Shown: positions 1 through 10,185, counted from the stretch's first letter. The stretch: 64,000 nt of DNA from Chitinophaga sp. CF418 (GCF_900142925.1 NZ_FRCN01000016.1:186001-250000); one strand, 5' to 3'. The notes: generated by a model not told the origin, from the letters alone. Numbers and translations: made by a program.

Positions 1-1927
1 CATCATTATTCGCTTCCAGGAAGGCGATCAATGGTTGTACTGCAGGAGCGTACTGTATCCTGCCCAAAGCTTCCGCAGCAAAGAAACGTGCGCGGCTGGC
101 TGTGTCCTTCAACACAGGTACCAGGGCAGCTCCTGCTTCCTTATAGCGGATATCGCCCAGCCATTTGGCCGCCTGGGCCCGTATTTCAGGGTCATTATCC
201 TTTAACAGGGGCAGTAATGCTTTAGCATATTGTTTATCCTGGCGGGCAAGCTGGCTCAGTCCCCATATAGCGTGCACTCTTGCCAGCTGGCTATCTGTTT
301 GTTTTAATGCCTGTTCGAACAGCGGTGCGCCTTTGTCTTTACGTTTCACCAGCTCAAACTGGGCTTTCATGCGTACACGCATATCAGGATTTTTCAGCAG
401 ATCAGCCAGTTCTGTTTCCTTACGTTTGCTGAAATCTTCCGCCAGTAAGGATTTGGTAGTTTTTCGTTCTGCTGTGGCGGCTTGGCTTTTATCATCCAGC
501 TTCCAGATACGGCCGTAGTTATGCGTATCCCAGCCATCTATCCAGTCGGCCACATATAGCGCTCCATCTGGTCCAAAGTCAATGCCGGTGGCCAGTATAC
601 CGCCCAGCACTTTCTTATGTTCGCCCAGCTCGAAGGTGGCTCCTTTAGGATTTAACTTAAATGCATGTATGCCGGAGTTGGAAGGATTGCCCACAAACTC
701 CGCTACAAAGAAAGTATTCTTGTAAGCAGGACCTAATGCTGTACCCGGATTGTATACAAAACCCGCAGGACCATTTACGAAGTTGCTGATACAGGGAGTG
801 ATATAAGCGGCCTGACCTTCAAAACGGGGTGTGTACATCTTTTCATCCATCCATACCTTGTAACCGTTATTATCCTGGTCGCGGTATTTCCCATATTGCC
901 AGTTGCTGCGCCAGCCCTGGTCACCACCATTCACGAGATATACCAGGCGCTCGCTTTCACCGGGATGATCGCCGTCATTGTCTTCGCTGATGATATTGCC
1001 ATATTCGTCAAAGGCAAATTCATGTGTATTACGGATGCCATAGGCATATATCTCAAAGTCGCTGCCATCAGGGTTGGAACGGGCCAGTACCCCACAGTTC
1101 GGGAAGGACCATTGTTGTCCGTCGGGGCCTTTACCATTAAAGCCAATATCACCTATCTGCCAGTAAATGCGCCCATCAGGGCCCATTTCCACGCCAGACA
1201 TACCATGGCCGCTGAAGCCCACGTGGATGCCGTATCCATGGGAGATGGATGTTTTTTCGTCTGCAATGCCGTCATGGTTCTTATCCCTTATACGCCAGAG
1301 GTCCGGCGCTACAGCCAGGTACAGGTCCTCGCCATCGCTCAGTACTCCACCGGCAACATCTGTTACCTCGTCGTGAAAGTCGTCCACTACCAATTGTGTC
1401 TGATCTGCTACACCATCTCCGGAGATATCATCCACCCTGTATACGTGTTCTTTTTCTATGGTCAGGTCCCGCCAGTCGTGAGAGCTGTCGCCGTTCAGGT
1501 CTTCCAGCCATCCGTTCTTCTTGCTGTTTTCAGGAGACAACTCCTTATGCAGGAAGGCACGGCGATCTTCTACCGTTTGCAGGCTGATGGATGGTATTTC
1601 CCAGTCCCGGTGCCCGCGTATGTCAAATTCAGAATGCTTTTGCCGGTCTGTGGTGGTGTAATACACTCTTCCCTGGTCGTCTATATCAATAGCAATAGGA
1701 GATATCACCAGTGAGTCGATACCCCATAGGGTAAGGGAAAGATTATCCGCCAGTTCAGGCTTCACTATAGCGCTGATAGAGTCTGCCAGATGGGCCGTAA
1801 GAGTGCTGTCCATCCGCTTGATACGCTTATCCGCCGGGCCGGAATCCTGTTTACAGGCAGGAAGGCAGGCCGCGGAAAAGAGTAATGTTGCCAGAATAGG
1901 ATCTTTTAAAGCATGTAGTTTTTTCAT
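1..1927 (-). CDS. Lipoprotein sugar-dehydrogenase-like beta-propeller with HEAT repeats (3' end beyond window)
   Basis: This reading frame is open on the minus strand from the ATG at 1927 to the left edge of the window, so 642 codons are visible and the C-terminus is missing. The first 25 residues form a lipoprotein signal with cysteines at about 21 and 25 (SAAC, LPAC). Residues of roughly 60-480 resemble the membrane-bound dehydrogenase/sorbosone-dehydrogenase propeller family (TIGR02604-like), with blocks such as GYGIHVGFSGHGMSGVEMGP, YGIRNTHEFAFDEYGN and GIDFGPDGALYVADWIDG. From about residue 500 alpha-helical HEAT-type repeats begin (LKNPDMRVRMKAQFEL, LKDNDPEIRAQAAKWLGDI). Family members usually end in a cytochrome c domain, which would lie outside the window. 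The electron acceptor and substrate are unknown. It is transcribed divergently from the esterase gene at 2179. Confidence 0.85.
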   Translation of the reverse strand, partial: MKKLHALKDPILATLLFSAACLPACKQDSGPADKRIKRMDSTLTAHLADSISAIVKPELADNLSLTLWGIDSLVISPIAIDIDDQGRVYYTTTDRQKHSEFDIRGHRDWEIPSISLQTVEDRRAFLHKELSPENSKKNGWLEDLNGDSSHDWRDLTIEKEHVYRVDDISGDGVADQTQLVVDDFHDEVTDVAGGVLSDGEDLYLAVAPDLWRIRDKNHDGIADEKTSISHGYGIHVGFSGHGMSGVEMGPDGRIYWQIGDIGFNGKGPDGQQWSFPNCGVLARSNPDGSDFEIYAYGIRNTHEFAFDEYGNIISEDNDGDHPGESERLVYLVNGGDQGWRSNWQYGKYRDQDNNGYKVWMDEKMYTPRFEGQAAYITPCISNFVNGPAGFVYNPGTALGPAYKNTFFVAEFVGNPSNSGIHAFKLNPKGATFELGEHKKVLGGILATGIDFGPDGALYVADWIDGWDTHNYGRIWKLDDKSQAATAERKTTKSLLAEDFSKRKETELADLLKNPDMRVRMKAQFELVKRKDKGAPLFEQALKQTDSQLARVHAIWGLSQLARQDKQYAKALLPLLKDNDPEIRAQAAKWLGDIRYKEAGAALVPVLKDTASRARFFAAEALGRIQYAPAVQPLIAFLEANND

Positions 1928-2178
1928 AAAAGGAAGCAATGATTGTCAGTTGTACACATTGTTATAATGATAGACCTGTGACCGATTAAGATATGGCAAA
2001 AAAAATGTAGAAGAGAATATTTTTTTTGAGTGGTGGGAGAATGTATATAATTCTCTATTTTGGTGTCAACATTGTTTCAGGGGGCCGCCAGGGACACTAC
2101 AGCCTGTGAGAAATAGAAATGGGGATATCAATGCTAATTTATTATCGAATACCATTAATCATCAAACTATACATCCCA

Positions 2179-3708
2179 ATGAAAATTAAATTTATCCTTT
2201 TAGTTATACTTATAGCCATCATCGGCGGTAAGGGAAACGTAGTAAAGGCACAGGATACCGTCAGGCGAGTGTTCGATATAGGAAAACTCGACTCTATAAA
2301 TTCAGATATACTAAAAGAGAAACGGTTTTTACAGGTATTCGTACCTCAAGGCTATAAGGCGGGAAGCACTGCTAAATATGATGTGCTGTATGTGCTTGAT
2401 GGTGGTAACTGGAACACAGGTTTAATAAACAAGGTGCAACAATTTCTGGAAGGTGAGGGTTATATGCCGCCAACAATAATTGTAAGCATACTGGGTATCG
2501 ATCGTAGCAAAGATCTTACGCCCACTCATATGAATGACTGGAAAACCTCTGGGGGAGCGGCTAAATTCCTTGGTTTTATTAAAGATGAACTGATACCTTA
2601 TATCAACAAAGAATACCCGTCTGACGGCGATAATACACTGTGGGGACATTCACTAGGCGGCCTGTTTGTTATCAATGCACTGTTGAATGAGCCCAAAACT
2701 TTTAAATCATACATCGCCGTTGATCCCAGTCTTTGGTGGGATGACAGTTATATACAAAAGATCGCACCTGGTAAGTTGCCTGCATTAGCCGGTTTAAATA
2801 CCACGCTATTCATCAGCGGCAGGGAAGGGAAGGAAGGTGAATCCATGAGGATTGCTTCCATGGATACCGTTCTTAATAAAATGGCTCCTGTAGGGTTGAC
2901 CTGGAAACATATTAATTACCCTGATGAAACACATAGCTCCGTAAGGCTGAAAAGTATATATGACGGATTGAAGTTTTCTTATGGATGGCATAATGGTCAA
3001 ATTGAGTTTCACCCTATGAATGGTATCGTTTCGAAAGACAAGCCGCTGAAAGTATGGTACTTTGGTGATACAACAAAAGCTTATTACACGCTTGATGGAA
3101 CCCCGCCTACCAGCTCGTCTGCAAAGGTGCAGCCTGAGATCAATATAGCTGATGCCACAAAGATCACTGTGAAGCAGTTCACCAACCGCTCGCGTTATGA
3201 TAAAATGAAAAGCGGTGATTTCATAGTTGAAAAAACTTTAAGCCCTGTCTCAAAGCAGAAGAATATACAGGCAGGCGGTTTTCATTATGCTTATTATGAA
3301 GGGAAATGGGACAGTACTACGAACTTTAAGCGCCTGAAACCGCAGCAGGAGGGGATCACAACCGCAGATTTCGATATAGATAAGCTGCCACGGAAGAATG
3401 ATTTCGCCTTGGTTATTGACGGACTATTGCAGACAAAGGAAGATGGCTATTATATTTTTGTTCTGGATGCTGATAAAGATTCAAAACTCTACCTGGACAA
3501 TCAGTTACTGATACAATGGGAAGGTTCTTACAGCAACCGGACGTATTCATACATATTACCGCTGAAAAAAGGATATTATCCTTTTCGGTTGGAATACCTG
3601 CATAAGAATGAAGACTTTAAATTAAAGCTATCCTATCTTACCCCAGGTATACTGAATACTAAACAACCTATTCCGATTCCCGTAGATCTTCAATATCAGG
3701 CGCGGTAG
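2179..3708 (+). CDS. Secreted alpha/beta-hydrolase esterase with FN3-associated and PA14-like C-terminal domains
   Basis: The frame is open from an ATG at 2119, but the ATG at 2179 is preferred because it begins a normal signal peptide (MKIKFILLVILIAIIGG) cleaved near residue 25. Numbered from 2179 the protein has 509 residues. Residues of about 40-290 are a putative esterase (esterase D/Fes-like) domain with the nucleophile elbow GHSLGG at 156-161 (Ser158), preceded by YVLDGGNW, and a likely catalytic His in DETHSS. Residues of about 300-375 resemble the FN3-associated (chitobiase C-terminal-like) module (YYTLDGTPPTSSSA). The last ~120 residues (GYYIFVLDADKDSKLYLDN) resemble PA14, a carbohydrate-binding fold. 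A periplasmic or surface role in deacylating glycans or small esters is inferred; the substrate is unknown. Confidence 0.85.
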   Translation: MKIKFILLVILIAIIGGKGNVVKAQDTVRRVFDIGKLDSINSDILKEKRFLQVFVPQGYKAGSTAKYDVLYVLDGGNWNTGLINKVQQFLEGEGYMPPTIIVSILGIDRSKDLTPTHMNDWKTSGGAAKFLGFIKDELIPYINKEYPSDGDNTLWGHSLGGLFVINALLNEPKTFKSYIAVDPSLWWDDSYIQKIAPGKLPALAGLNTTLFISGREGKEGESMRIASMDTVLNKMAPVGLTWKHINYPDETHSSVRLKSIYDGLKFSYGWHNGQIEFHPMNGIVSKDKPLKVWYFGDTTKAYYTLDGTPPTSSSAKVQPEINIADATKITVKQFTNRSRYDKMKSGDFIVEKTLSPVSKQKNIQAGGFHYAYYEGKWDSTTNFKRLKPQQEGITTADFDIDKLPRKNDFALVIDGLLQTKEDGYYIFVLDADKDSKLYLDNQLLIQWEGSYSNRTYSYILPLKKGYYPFRLEYLHKNEDFKLKLSYLTPGILNTKQPIPIPVDLQYQAR

Positions 3709-3737
3709 CTAAAAACCAGGTGAATGTAATGCAGCAT

Positions 3738-4811
3738 TCAAAAGAAAGTGCCTTCCATTTTGGTACAATAGGTTGACAATTTTTCCGTCAGACCCTGCAT
3801 GTTTTGTAGTAAATATTGCTGCATTTCTTCCGGGACCGGAGATGGCCCGTTATTCAAAAAACGGCACGCAAAAAAGCAGGACGTCTCGCTTAGTTTGTTA
3901 AATACAAATTCGTAGACCAGAGAGAGAGCCATCTCCGGAATGTTGCAGCTTTCGGCATAGAAGATCTGCTCGTCAGACAACGTCATCCGTAGCGGGGATA
4001 TAATAGCTTGATAGGTCTCAAATGTACAGTAATGAATACTTCCAATAAACACCGCAGGTATATCCTGCTCTACTTTAAGTAAGCCCGGCATCCATTCAGC
4101 CCGGCCCGGAATATTCATTACTACCATATACACATCACGAAAGTTGGCTGGTATTGGTTTTTCTACATAACAGGTGTTATCGATGCAATAATCGTTTTGC
4201 AAGCCGGGTAATTCCGGCACTTTTTCCCGGGCTTTGTTAAGCAATGCGAAGCGATAGTCAACCCTGCCGATAGAAGGATATTCTTCTGATGAACTAAGCC
4301 ATTCCAGTTCATCCTGTTCAGATGCGCCATCCACCTCTTCGAAAAGTTTTTCTGTAATCAGGAGGTATTCGTTGCTGTCAATACTATTTTTCAGTAAACG
4401 ATGTGCGATGATCATTTCAGGACCCGATTGTTTTACAAAACGTCCGACTGTTATTTCAGCTACAGGGCCATGATGCACTACAAACTTCAGGGTGAGATTA
4501 TTAATAGCCTGGCAGGCCCCACAGGGACAAACCATATGTTGCTGCATCCATTTTCGCTGGTAATGAAAAGCATTGAAGATGTTCATGCAGGTTTTCATTA
4601 TCTCTTCCCGGGAGGGCGCAGCTCCTTTTCTGACCAGCAAAACGGCATCGCCTTCGATCTCGGCTACCTCATATTCGTCGCCAATAGCTTTAATCATCGC
4701 ATCTATAAGCATGTTAATGGCAAGTGTGCTATGGTTGAGTTCAGTAGTTGTCATGAACTCAGTAAACCCGCTGATATCCGGGATCAGGATGGTTGCGTTG
4801 GTTGTTGCCAT
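3738..4811 (-). CDS. DUF2652 family protein (adenylyl-cyclase-like domain plus SRPBCC-like C-terminus)
   Basis: The 357-residue product opens with ATILIPDISGFTEFM, the signature of class III nucleotide cyclase-like domains. It continues with IEGDAVLLV and LKFVVHHGPVAEITVGRFVKQSGPEMI, typical of DUF2652. A Cys cluster (MVCPCGACQAI) lies near residue 96. The C-terminal half (NFRDVYMVVMNIPGRAEWMPGLLKVEQ) looks like a START/SRPBCC ligand-binding fold. No signal peptide is seen, so it is probably cytoplasmic. The metal-binding aspartates of true cyclases are only partly preserved (the DISGF Asp is present), so cyclase activity is uncertain. It converges with the esterase gene, with 29 bp between their stop codons. 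Family assignment is good; function is unknown. Confidence 0.75.
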   Translation of the reverse strand: MATTNATILIPDISGFTEFMTTTELNHSTLAINMLIDAMIKAIGDEYEVAEIEGDAVLLVRKGAAPSREEIMKTCMNIFNAFHYQRKWMQQHMVCPCGACQAINNLTLKFVVHHGPVAEITVGRFVKQSGPEMIIAHRLLKNSIDSNEYLLITEKLFEEVDGASEQDELEWLSSSEEYPSIGRVDYRFALLNKAREKVPELPGLQNDYCIDNTCYVEKPIPANFRDVYMVVMNIPGRAEWMPGLLKVEQDIPAVFIGSIHYCTFETYQAIISPLRMTLSDEQIFYAESCNIPEMALSLVYEFVFNKLSETSCFFACRFLNNGPSPVPEEMQQYLLQNMQGLTEKLSTYCTKMEGTFF

Positions 4812-4914
4812 GGTTTGGGGGTATATGTAATATAAAGTTACGGAAGATTGAGGTTATAAGGTTTAATAGTTTTGAGAGGGCGCAGGAGGGGAACAGCATA
4901 GAGGGGCCAGATAG

Positions 4915-5436
4915 GGTTGCTGGAGTACCTGGGGACAGACGCTGCCAAAATACCGGAAAAATCCCCTGGATGCTTTCTGTCAGACAGTAAAGGGTTTATA
5001 CCACCTGGCCAGGAATAATGTTCGTGTAGAATTGAGGATAGTGCTTCATAAACAAACCATTCCCCGGCTTAGACAATTATCCAGATTCATTTACAAGAAC
5101 CTGCCCTTTGCAGAACATGTGACGTTTATGGGGCTGGAACATCAGGGATATACGCCACATAACATTCAGAAGCTCTGGATAGATCCGTTGGATTATAGCA
5201 CAGCGCTAACGGACGCGGTTACTTATCTGGGAGATATGGGTATGAACGTCTCTATTTACAATTCCCAGCTATGTGTGCTGCCCCGGGAACTATGGCGGTA
5301 TGCGAGGAAATCAATATCGGACTGGAAGAATGTTTATCATGATGAGTGTGGGAAGTGTGTCGTAAAGGAGGAGTGCGGAGGGTTCTTTGCGTCAGGAATA
5401 CAGCAACATAGCAGAGGTTTGAGTGCGGTATATTGA
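4915..5436 (+). pseudogene. hxsC: C-terminal remnant of His-Xaa-Ser system radical SAM maturase HxsC
   Basis: An open frame without a credible start follows a TAG at 4912 and ends at 5436, giving about 173 residues. From about 4969 it reads DAFCQTVKGLYHLARNNV, then RVELRIVLHKQTIPRL, LPFAEHVTFMGLEHQGYTP, LCVLPRELWRYARKSISDWK and a Cys-rich tail (C..C, then ECGGFF). I recognise this as the C-terminal half of HxsC, one of two radical SAM enzymes of the His-Xaa-Ser peptide-modification system. The radical SAM CxxxCxxC core that should lie upstream is absent: the preceding 100 bp lead directly into the start of the DUF2652 gene. No HxsA, HxsB or HxsD is visible nearby. The only candidate start is TTG at 5032. 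It is most likely a decayed orphan. The identification is from memory of the family. Confidence 0.65.
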
Positions 5437-5468
5437 AAGCATCCGGGGAACGTCCCCCGGATGCTTTC
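5435..5468. terminator. Bidirectional terminator hairpin
   Basis: There is a perfect 14-bp inverted repeat (GAAAGCATCCGGGG and CCCCGGATGCTTTC) with a 6-nt loop. It sits directly over the stop of the HxsC remnant and downstream of the convergent fucosidase gene. Confidence 0.75.
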
Positions 5469-5532
5469 ACCATATTGATAGAGCAAAAAATCCTATTCAA
5501 AAATGTAGGATATGGATCAACTTTTGCCGTAG

Positions 5533-7005
5533 CTATAAATCCTGTTTCAACATTTGTTGCTTATAGATACCAAAAGTATGAATGGCTGCACATGCCTTGC
5601 CTTCAGTAATCCGTAGCCGTATCTGTGAAGCTGTTACAGGTTTGAACTTGACAAGCCATTTATAACCGATTGACTGCTTTCCTGTTGCCTCAGGAATAGG
5701 GACCCAGTTTTTACCATTGTTTGAGTATTCTACAGACCATCCGGTAGTACGATGTCCCAACTCAATCACTTCCTGCAGCATCAGCACATCAAATGTCTTT
5801 GCAGCCCTAAGATTGAAAACTATTGTGTCGGTTTTAGCGCCATCTGCCGTTGCATAATAAGTGTTCTCAAGGTTATCCACCATGTTAGATGGTTTATAAT
5901 TTTCACCACGCGGATGAAGCGTCTTAATAGTAGCGCCACTGGCCAGATTGGTTTTAAAAGTACCCCTGATCATTGCTCCCAGGCTATCACTTCTTTTAGC
6001 ATCAACAGGAGAGATCAATCCTTCCTTATTGGGCGGGTAGTTCAGTAGCAACACACTATTGTGGCCTACGGAATTAAAGTAAATATCCCATAGTGTAGCA
6101 ACACTTTTTACTTGTGTATCTTCCTCCGGATGATAAAACCAACTCGGACGAATGGAAACATCCACTTCGGCAGGCACATAAGCTGCTCCATTTATCTCTC
6201 CATGATTTAATGCAGGAATATTATCGGATTCATTCTTTATGGAGGATAAATTAATCGTTGACCAGCATGGATCACCGGCTATTCCTGATTCATTTCCCAT
6301 CCAGCGGCAATCGGCAAAGGCATTGGAGTTTTTTGTTCCAAAGACAACGCAATTGGGTTGTAAACGGCGAACGGAATCCGCCCATCGTGTATAGTAAGCA
6401 GTAGTGAGTTTATCAGCACCTGCTCCATCCCACCATATTTCCCAGATCGGGCCGTAATTCCTCAATAACTCTGACAATTGACTGGCATAGTAATCACTGT
6501 AATCATCTGTTCCGTATCTGGAATCATGTCTGTCATGTGGTCCAAGATATATCCCGGCTTTAATGCCGGCAGATTTACAGGCATCCGTAAATTCCCTGAC
6601 AACATCTCCTTTTCCCTCTTTCCACGGACTGTTTTTAACTGAATAGTTTGTGTGGGCGGTAGGCCAGTTACAAAAACCATCTGCATGTTTTGCCACAAAA
6701 ATAGCGCTTGTGATACCGGCACTTTTAAGCACACCTGTCCATTGATTGCAATCTAATGCAGTAGGATTAAATAGTCGCGGACTTGCCGTTCCATCGCCCT
6801 CGTTATCATTGGTAAAAGTATTCATGCCGAAATGAAAGAAAGCTATCATCTCACGGTGGTACCATTCAATCTGTCTGGCGTTGGGTACCGGGCCTACCGG
6901 AGACGGGGCTGTTTGTCCACTCACCTGAGAGGGGAGAAAGGTAGCTATAGCCGATATAAAAACCAGGGGTGTGGCTAATTGTAATATAATCTGCTTAAAG
7001 TTCAT
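5533..7005 (-). CDS. GH29 alpha-L-fucosidase with C-terminal F5/8-type C domain
   Basis: The 490-residue secreted enzyme has a signal peptide ending near residue 30 (VSGQ). The GH29 catalytic domain spans about 40-345: NARQIEWYHREMIAFFHFGM, then FVAKHADGFCNWPT, then the nucleophile motif IWEIWWDGAG with Asp193 as likely nucleophile. Residues of about 350-485 form a discoidin-like carbohydrate-binding domain (NTYYATADGAKTDTIVFNL and VEYSNNGKNWVPI). It hydrolyses terminal alpha-L-fucose from glycans. It lies 27 bp downstream of the GH2 gene at the end of the utilisation locus and is followed by the hairpin at 5435-5468. The acid/base residue is poorly conserved across GH29 and I do not assign it. 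Confidence 0.93.
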   Translation of the reverse strand: MNFKQIILQLATPLVFISAIATFLPSQVSGQTAPSPVGPVPNARQIEWYHREMIAFFHFGMNTFTNDNEGDGTASPRLFNPTALDCNQWTGVLKSAGITSAIFVAKHADGFCNWPTAHTNYSVKNSPWKEGKGDVVREFTDACKSAGIKAGIYLGPHDRHDSRYGTDDYSDYYASQLSELLRNYGPIWEIWWDGAGADKLTTAYYTRWADSVRRLQPNCVVFGTKNSNAFADCRWMGNESGIAGDPCWSTINLSSIKNESDNIPALNHGEINGAAYVPAEVDVSIRPSWFYHPEEDTQVKSVATLWDIYFNSVGHNSVLLLNYPPNKEGLISPVDAKRSDSLGAMIRGTFKTNLASGATIKTLHPRGENYKPSNMVDNLENTYYATADGAKTDTIVFNLRAAKTFDVLMLQEVIELGHRTTGWSVEYSNNGKNWVPIPEATGKQSIGYKWLVKFKPVTASQIRLRITEGKACAAIHTFGIYKQQMLKQDL

Positions 7006-7032
7006 ATTAAAAGCTATTAAATTGATCTTGTT

Positions 7033-10000
7033 TTATTTACCATGCACGGGGGCATACGGTTGTATGCTGAATGATAATGTTGCCGGTTTAAAGGGAATGT
7101 AATATTGCGGTAATGGAATAGGACCGCAACTGGCATTTCCAAGGCCCATTTGAGCCTTATCAAGGCTTAGAATGGTTTCCGGCCTTCTGCGTAACTCATA
7201 CAGGTGTTGCGCCGCCCATAAGTCCTGGTCTGTATAGTGCAATGCTGTAAAACACAGCTGATCATCTGCTGTAAAGAGGATCCCTTTATCATCTGCATCG
7301 GTCAGTTTTACCCAGCGAACATCTTCCCGGTTGGCCATTCCCTGCGGACGTTCATATTGTTCCAGCATATTGTCAACCGTACGTTGGTATTGCCCTATAT
7401 CGGCAGCCGTTTTTCTGTCTGCATAATTTTCAAAAGGACCACGGCCATACCATTCAACATTTTCCAGCCCGGGGTTCAATGTCATACGTAATCCGAGACG
7501 GGGAATAGGCAAACCACTGGTGTCAGGAGTAAAGTCTGCCTTCACGTGAATGAAACCATTTCCGTATACGGTATACTTCATGTGTGTAGCTACCTTGAAA
7601 CCTGAGCGTGTAGCGGCGGTAGTAATAGTTGTAACTTCGACGGTCTTGCTGTCAAGTGGTTTTACTGCAAAGCTGTTCAATGTATATTGCAGACTGTCAT
7701 AACCGGCCTGCATCCATTCAATGGCAGGACCTCTTTCTTTGGTGCGGTCGTTATCCAGTCTTGCGCGATACAGGTTAAACACTGGCCCATTTTGTGCACC
7801 GTTAATGATAAGACGATCGCCATATTGAAGAGCACTGATATTGCCGGTTGATTTATCGAATGAAATGGAATAATCTTTCCCGATTATCTGTACCGTTGTA
7901 CCGTTCTGTTGCAGATCTAAATCGGGCAACTCCGCCACGTTGATCGCTGCTTTAGGAACGGTATTGAAAGGAACTTTCATTTGTTCATGCGCCACCTCTG
8001 TTCCTTGTTTGCCCCACAAGGCATCCTCACGTAGCCGGAATGCTACCCTCAGCCAATATTCAGCGCCGGGTGTCAACACAGGCTTTTGCCAGGGGATGGT
8101 CACAATGGTGGAATCATTGGGCGACAAATGTACCGGCGCTAATGTACCCGATTGTATCACCCTGCCATTTTCAGATAAGCTCCAGGTGCAGTCGAAGGCA
8201 TCGAGGTTCAGAAAATCATATTTATTCCTGATGGCAACACGACCTGTTTGTCCGTCTGCCATGCTGATCTTTACATACTGGTATACTTTTCTGACATCTT
8301 CCATTTTAGGCGTAAACTGCCTGTCTGAAGTGGTAAGCCCTTTAATGCTGAAAGTACCGTCATTCGGTTTATCGCCAAAATCACCACCGTAGGCAATAAA
8401 TGTTTTACCTGTTGTATCGCCGGGAATCCGTTTGTTAACGCCCTGGTCTACCCATTCCCAGATACAACCGCCAATAAGGCGCTTATGTGATTCGATAGCG
8501 TCCCAGTATTCCTGCAGGTTACCGCCTGAGTTCCCCATCACATGCTCATATTCGCACATAAAGAAGGGTTTGGGCGATGTTTTTTCTCCTTCAGCTATCA
8601 GCGTGTTCACTGATGGATACATGGTAGATTCAATGTCTGCGATGTCGTTATATCCTTCATAATGGATCGGCCGGGAGCTATCTATAGCCAGTATGGCAGC
8701 TTTGCCTGCCACAAAGTTCTCACCTCCCCATGATTCGTTGCCCATAGACCAGATAATGACAGAAGGATGGTTCTTGTCCCTTTCTACCAGGCGTACCTGC
8801 CTGTCAACATAAGCTTTTTTCCATGCAGGGTCTTTGGTCAGCTTATCACCCATACCATGTGTTTCCAGGTTCGCTTCATCTACTACATACAAACCGTATT
8901 CATCACAGAGTTGATACCACAATGGATCATTGGGATAGTGGCAGGTACGTACCGTATTGATATTACATTGTTTCATCAGGGTGATATCCCGTATCATGGT
9001 TGCCCTTGGTACTGCCTTGCCATAAGCAGGGTGTACTTCATGGCGGTTTACGCCTTTCAGTAATACAGGTTCACCATTCACCCAGAGGCGACTGTCTTTT
9101 ATTTCTACTTTTCTGAAACCGAATTTAGATGAAAGTGTTTCCAGTACCTGCCCCTGTTTATCTTTCAGCGTTAGCAATACGGTGTAAAGATTGGGCGTTT
9201 CGGCTGTCCATAATGCGGGTTGCCTGATATCAGACTTTAGTGTATATGTTTGAGCCGATAAGCCTTTCAGTGCTGCTACAGGCTGATTGATACTGTTGCA
9301 CAATTTGCCGGCGGGGTCATATACATCAACGCTGACTGTGGCCGCAGAAACAGCGGCATTGCCATCATTCTTTATATCTGTTTTTGCAAAAAAGACAGCT
9401 GATTTAAAATCAGCTGCAAGGTCTGATTGCAGGAAATAGTCCTGTATATGTACCTTAGGTTTCGCATAGAGATAGACACTTCTGTGGATGCCGCTGAAGC
9501 GGAACATGTCCTGATCTTCCAGGTAACTGCCGTCACTCCATTTGTATACTTCCACGGCTACCAGGTTCTTCCCGGGTTTGATATATTTTGTGACATCAAA
9601 CTCTGCCGGGTTAAAACTGCTCTCGCTATAGCCTACCTTTTGTCCGTTTACCCACACATACATTGCACTGATAACGCCGTCAAAATGGATAAATACTTCT
9701 TTCCCGTTCCAGTTAGCCGGAATTTCAAAATCCCTCCGGTAAGATCCTACCGGATTGGGTTCTTTCGCCGTTGTCCAGTCGGAAGGTACTGCGCCCATTA
9801 CCCGGGGAGGATCCACTTTAAAAGGATATTCGATGTTCGTATAAATGGGTGTACCATAGCCCTGCATTTCCATATTGGAAGGTACGGGAATGGTGGCCCA
9901 TTGAGTGGCATCAAAATCCGTTCTGTAGAAATTGAGCGGCCTTTCAGAAGGCTGTTTTACCCAATGAAATTTCCAGGTTCCGTCTAATGTAATATACCAG

Positions 10001-10185
10001 GGTGATGTTGATGGTACATCTTTTAATGCCTGTTCTTTACTGGCATAAGGAATACAGATGGTACGAGCCGCTTCCTTGTTAATGCCTGATACCTGTTCGT
10101 TCTCCCAGTCATGACTTTGCGCATGGATAGTGGCATGACCTGCTGCCAGCAGGCATGCTGTAATACCAAATGTTTTGAGACCCAT
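7033..10185 (-). CDS. GH2 beta-galactosidase (LacZ-type, secreted)
   Basis: At 1050 residues this is the usual length for LacZ-type GH2 enzymes. The N-terminal signal (FGITACLLAAGHATIHAQ) is followed by the sugar-binding domain (GTPIYTNIEYPF and FIHFDGVISAMYVWVNGQ). Next come an Ig-like sandwich, the TIM barrel with acid/base motif WSMGNES (Glu484) and nucleophile motif FFMCEYEH (Glu545), and a C-terminal beta-gal small-chain domain (YGRGPFENYADRKTA). It removes terminal beta-galactosyl (or related) residues in the periplasm or at the surface. A 143-bp gap separates it from the upstream GxGYxYP gene, the longest gap in the locus, so an internal promoter is possible although I see no clear one. 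Confidence 0.93.
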   Translation of the reverse strand: MGLKTFGITACLLAAGHATIHAQSHDWENEQVSGINKEAARTICIPYASKEQALKDVPSTSPWYITLDGTWKFHWVKQPSERPLNFYRTDFDATQWATIPVPSNMEMQGYGTPIYTNIEYPFKVDPPRVMGAVPSDWTTAKEPNPVGSYRRDFEIPANWNGKEVFIHFDGVISAMYVWVNGQKVGYSESSFNPAEFDVTKYIKPGKNLVAVEVYKWSDGSYLEDQDMFRFSGIHRSVYLYAKPKVHIQDYFLQSDLAADFKSAVFFAKTDIKNDGNAAVSAATVSVDVYDPAGKLCNSINQPVAALKGLSAQTYTLKSDIRQPALWTAETPNLYTVLLTLKDKQGQVLETLSSKFGFRKVEIKDSRLWVNGEPVLLKGVNRHEVHPAYGKAVPRATMIRDITLMKQCNINTVRTCHYPNDPLWYQLCDEYGLYVVDEANLETHGMGDKLTKDPAWKKAYVDRQVRLVERDKNHPSVIIWSMGNESWGGENFVAGKAAILAIDSSRPIHYEGYNDIADIESTMYPSVNTLIAEGEKTSPKPFFMCEYEHVMGNSGGNLQEYWDAIESHKRLIGGCIWEWVDQGVNKRIPGDTTGKTFIAYGGDFGDKPNDGTFSIKGLTTSDRQFTPKMEDVRKVYQYVKISMADGQTGRVAIRNKYDFLNLDAFDCTWSLSENGRVIQSGTLAPVHLSPNDSTIVTIPWQKPVLTPGAEYWLRVAFRLREDALWGKQGTEVAHEQMKVPFNTVPKAAINVAELPDLDLQQNGTTVQIIGKDYSISFDKSTGNISALQYGDRLIINGAQNGPVFNLYRARLDNDRTKERGPAIEWMQAGYDSLQYTLNSFAVKPLDSKTVEVTTITTAATRSGFKVATHMKYTVYGNGFIHVKADFTPDTSGLPIPRLGLRMTLNPGLENVEWYGRGPFENYADRKTAADIGQYQRTVDNMLEQYERPQGMANREDVRWVKLTDADDKGILFTADDQLCFTALHYTDQDLWAAQHLYELRRRPETILSLDKAQMGLGNASCGPIPLPQYYIPFKPATLSFSIQPYAPVHGK

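Noticed and set aside
896..1714. 272-aa frame on the plus strand
   Set aside because: It is the antisense shadow of the long minus-strand dehydrogenase/HEAT gene, whose translation shows a lipoprotein signal and family motifs.
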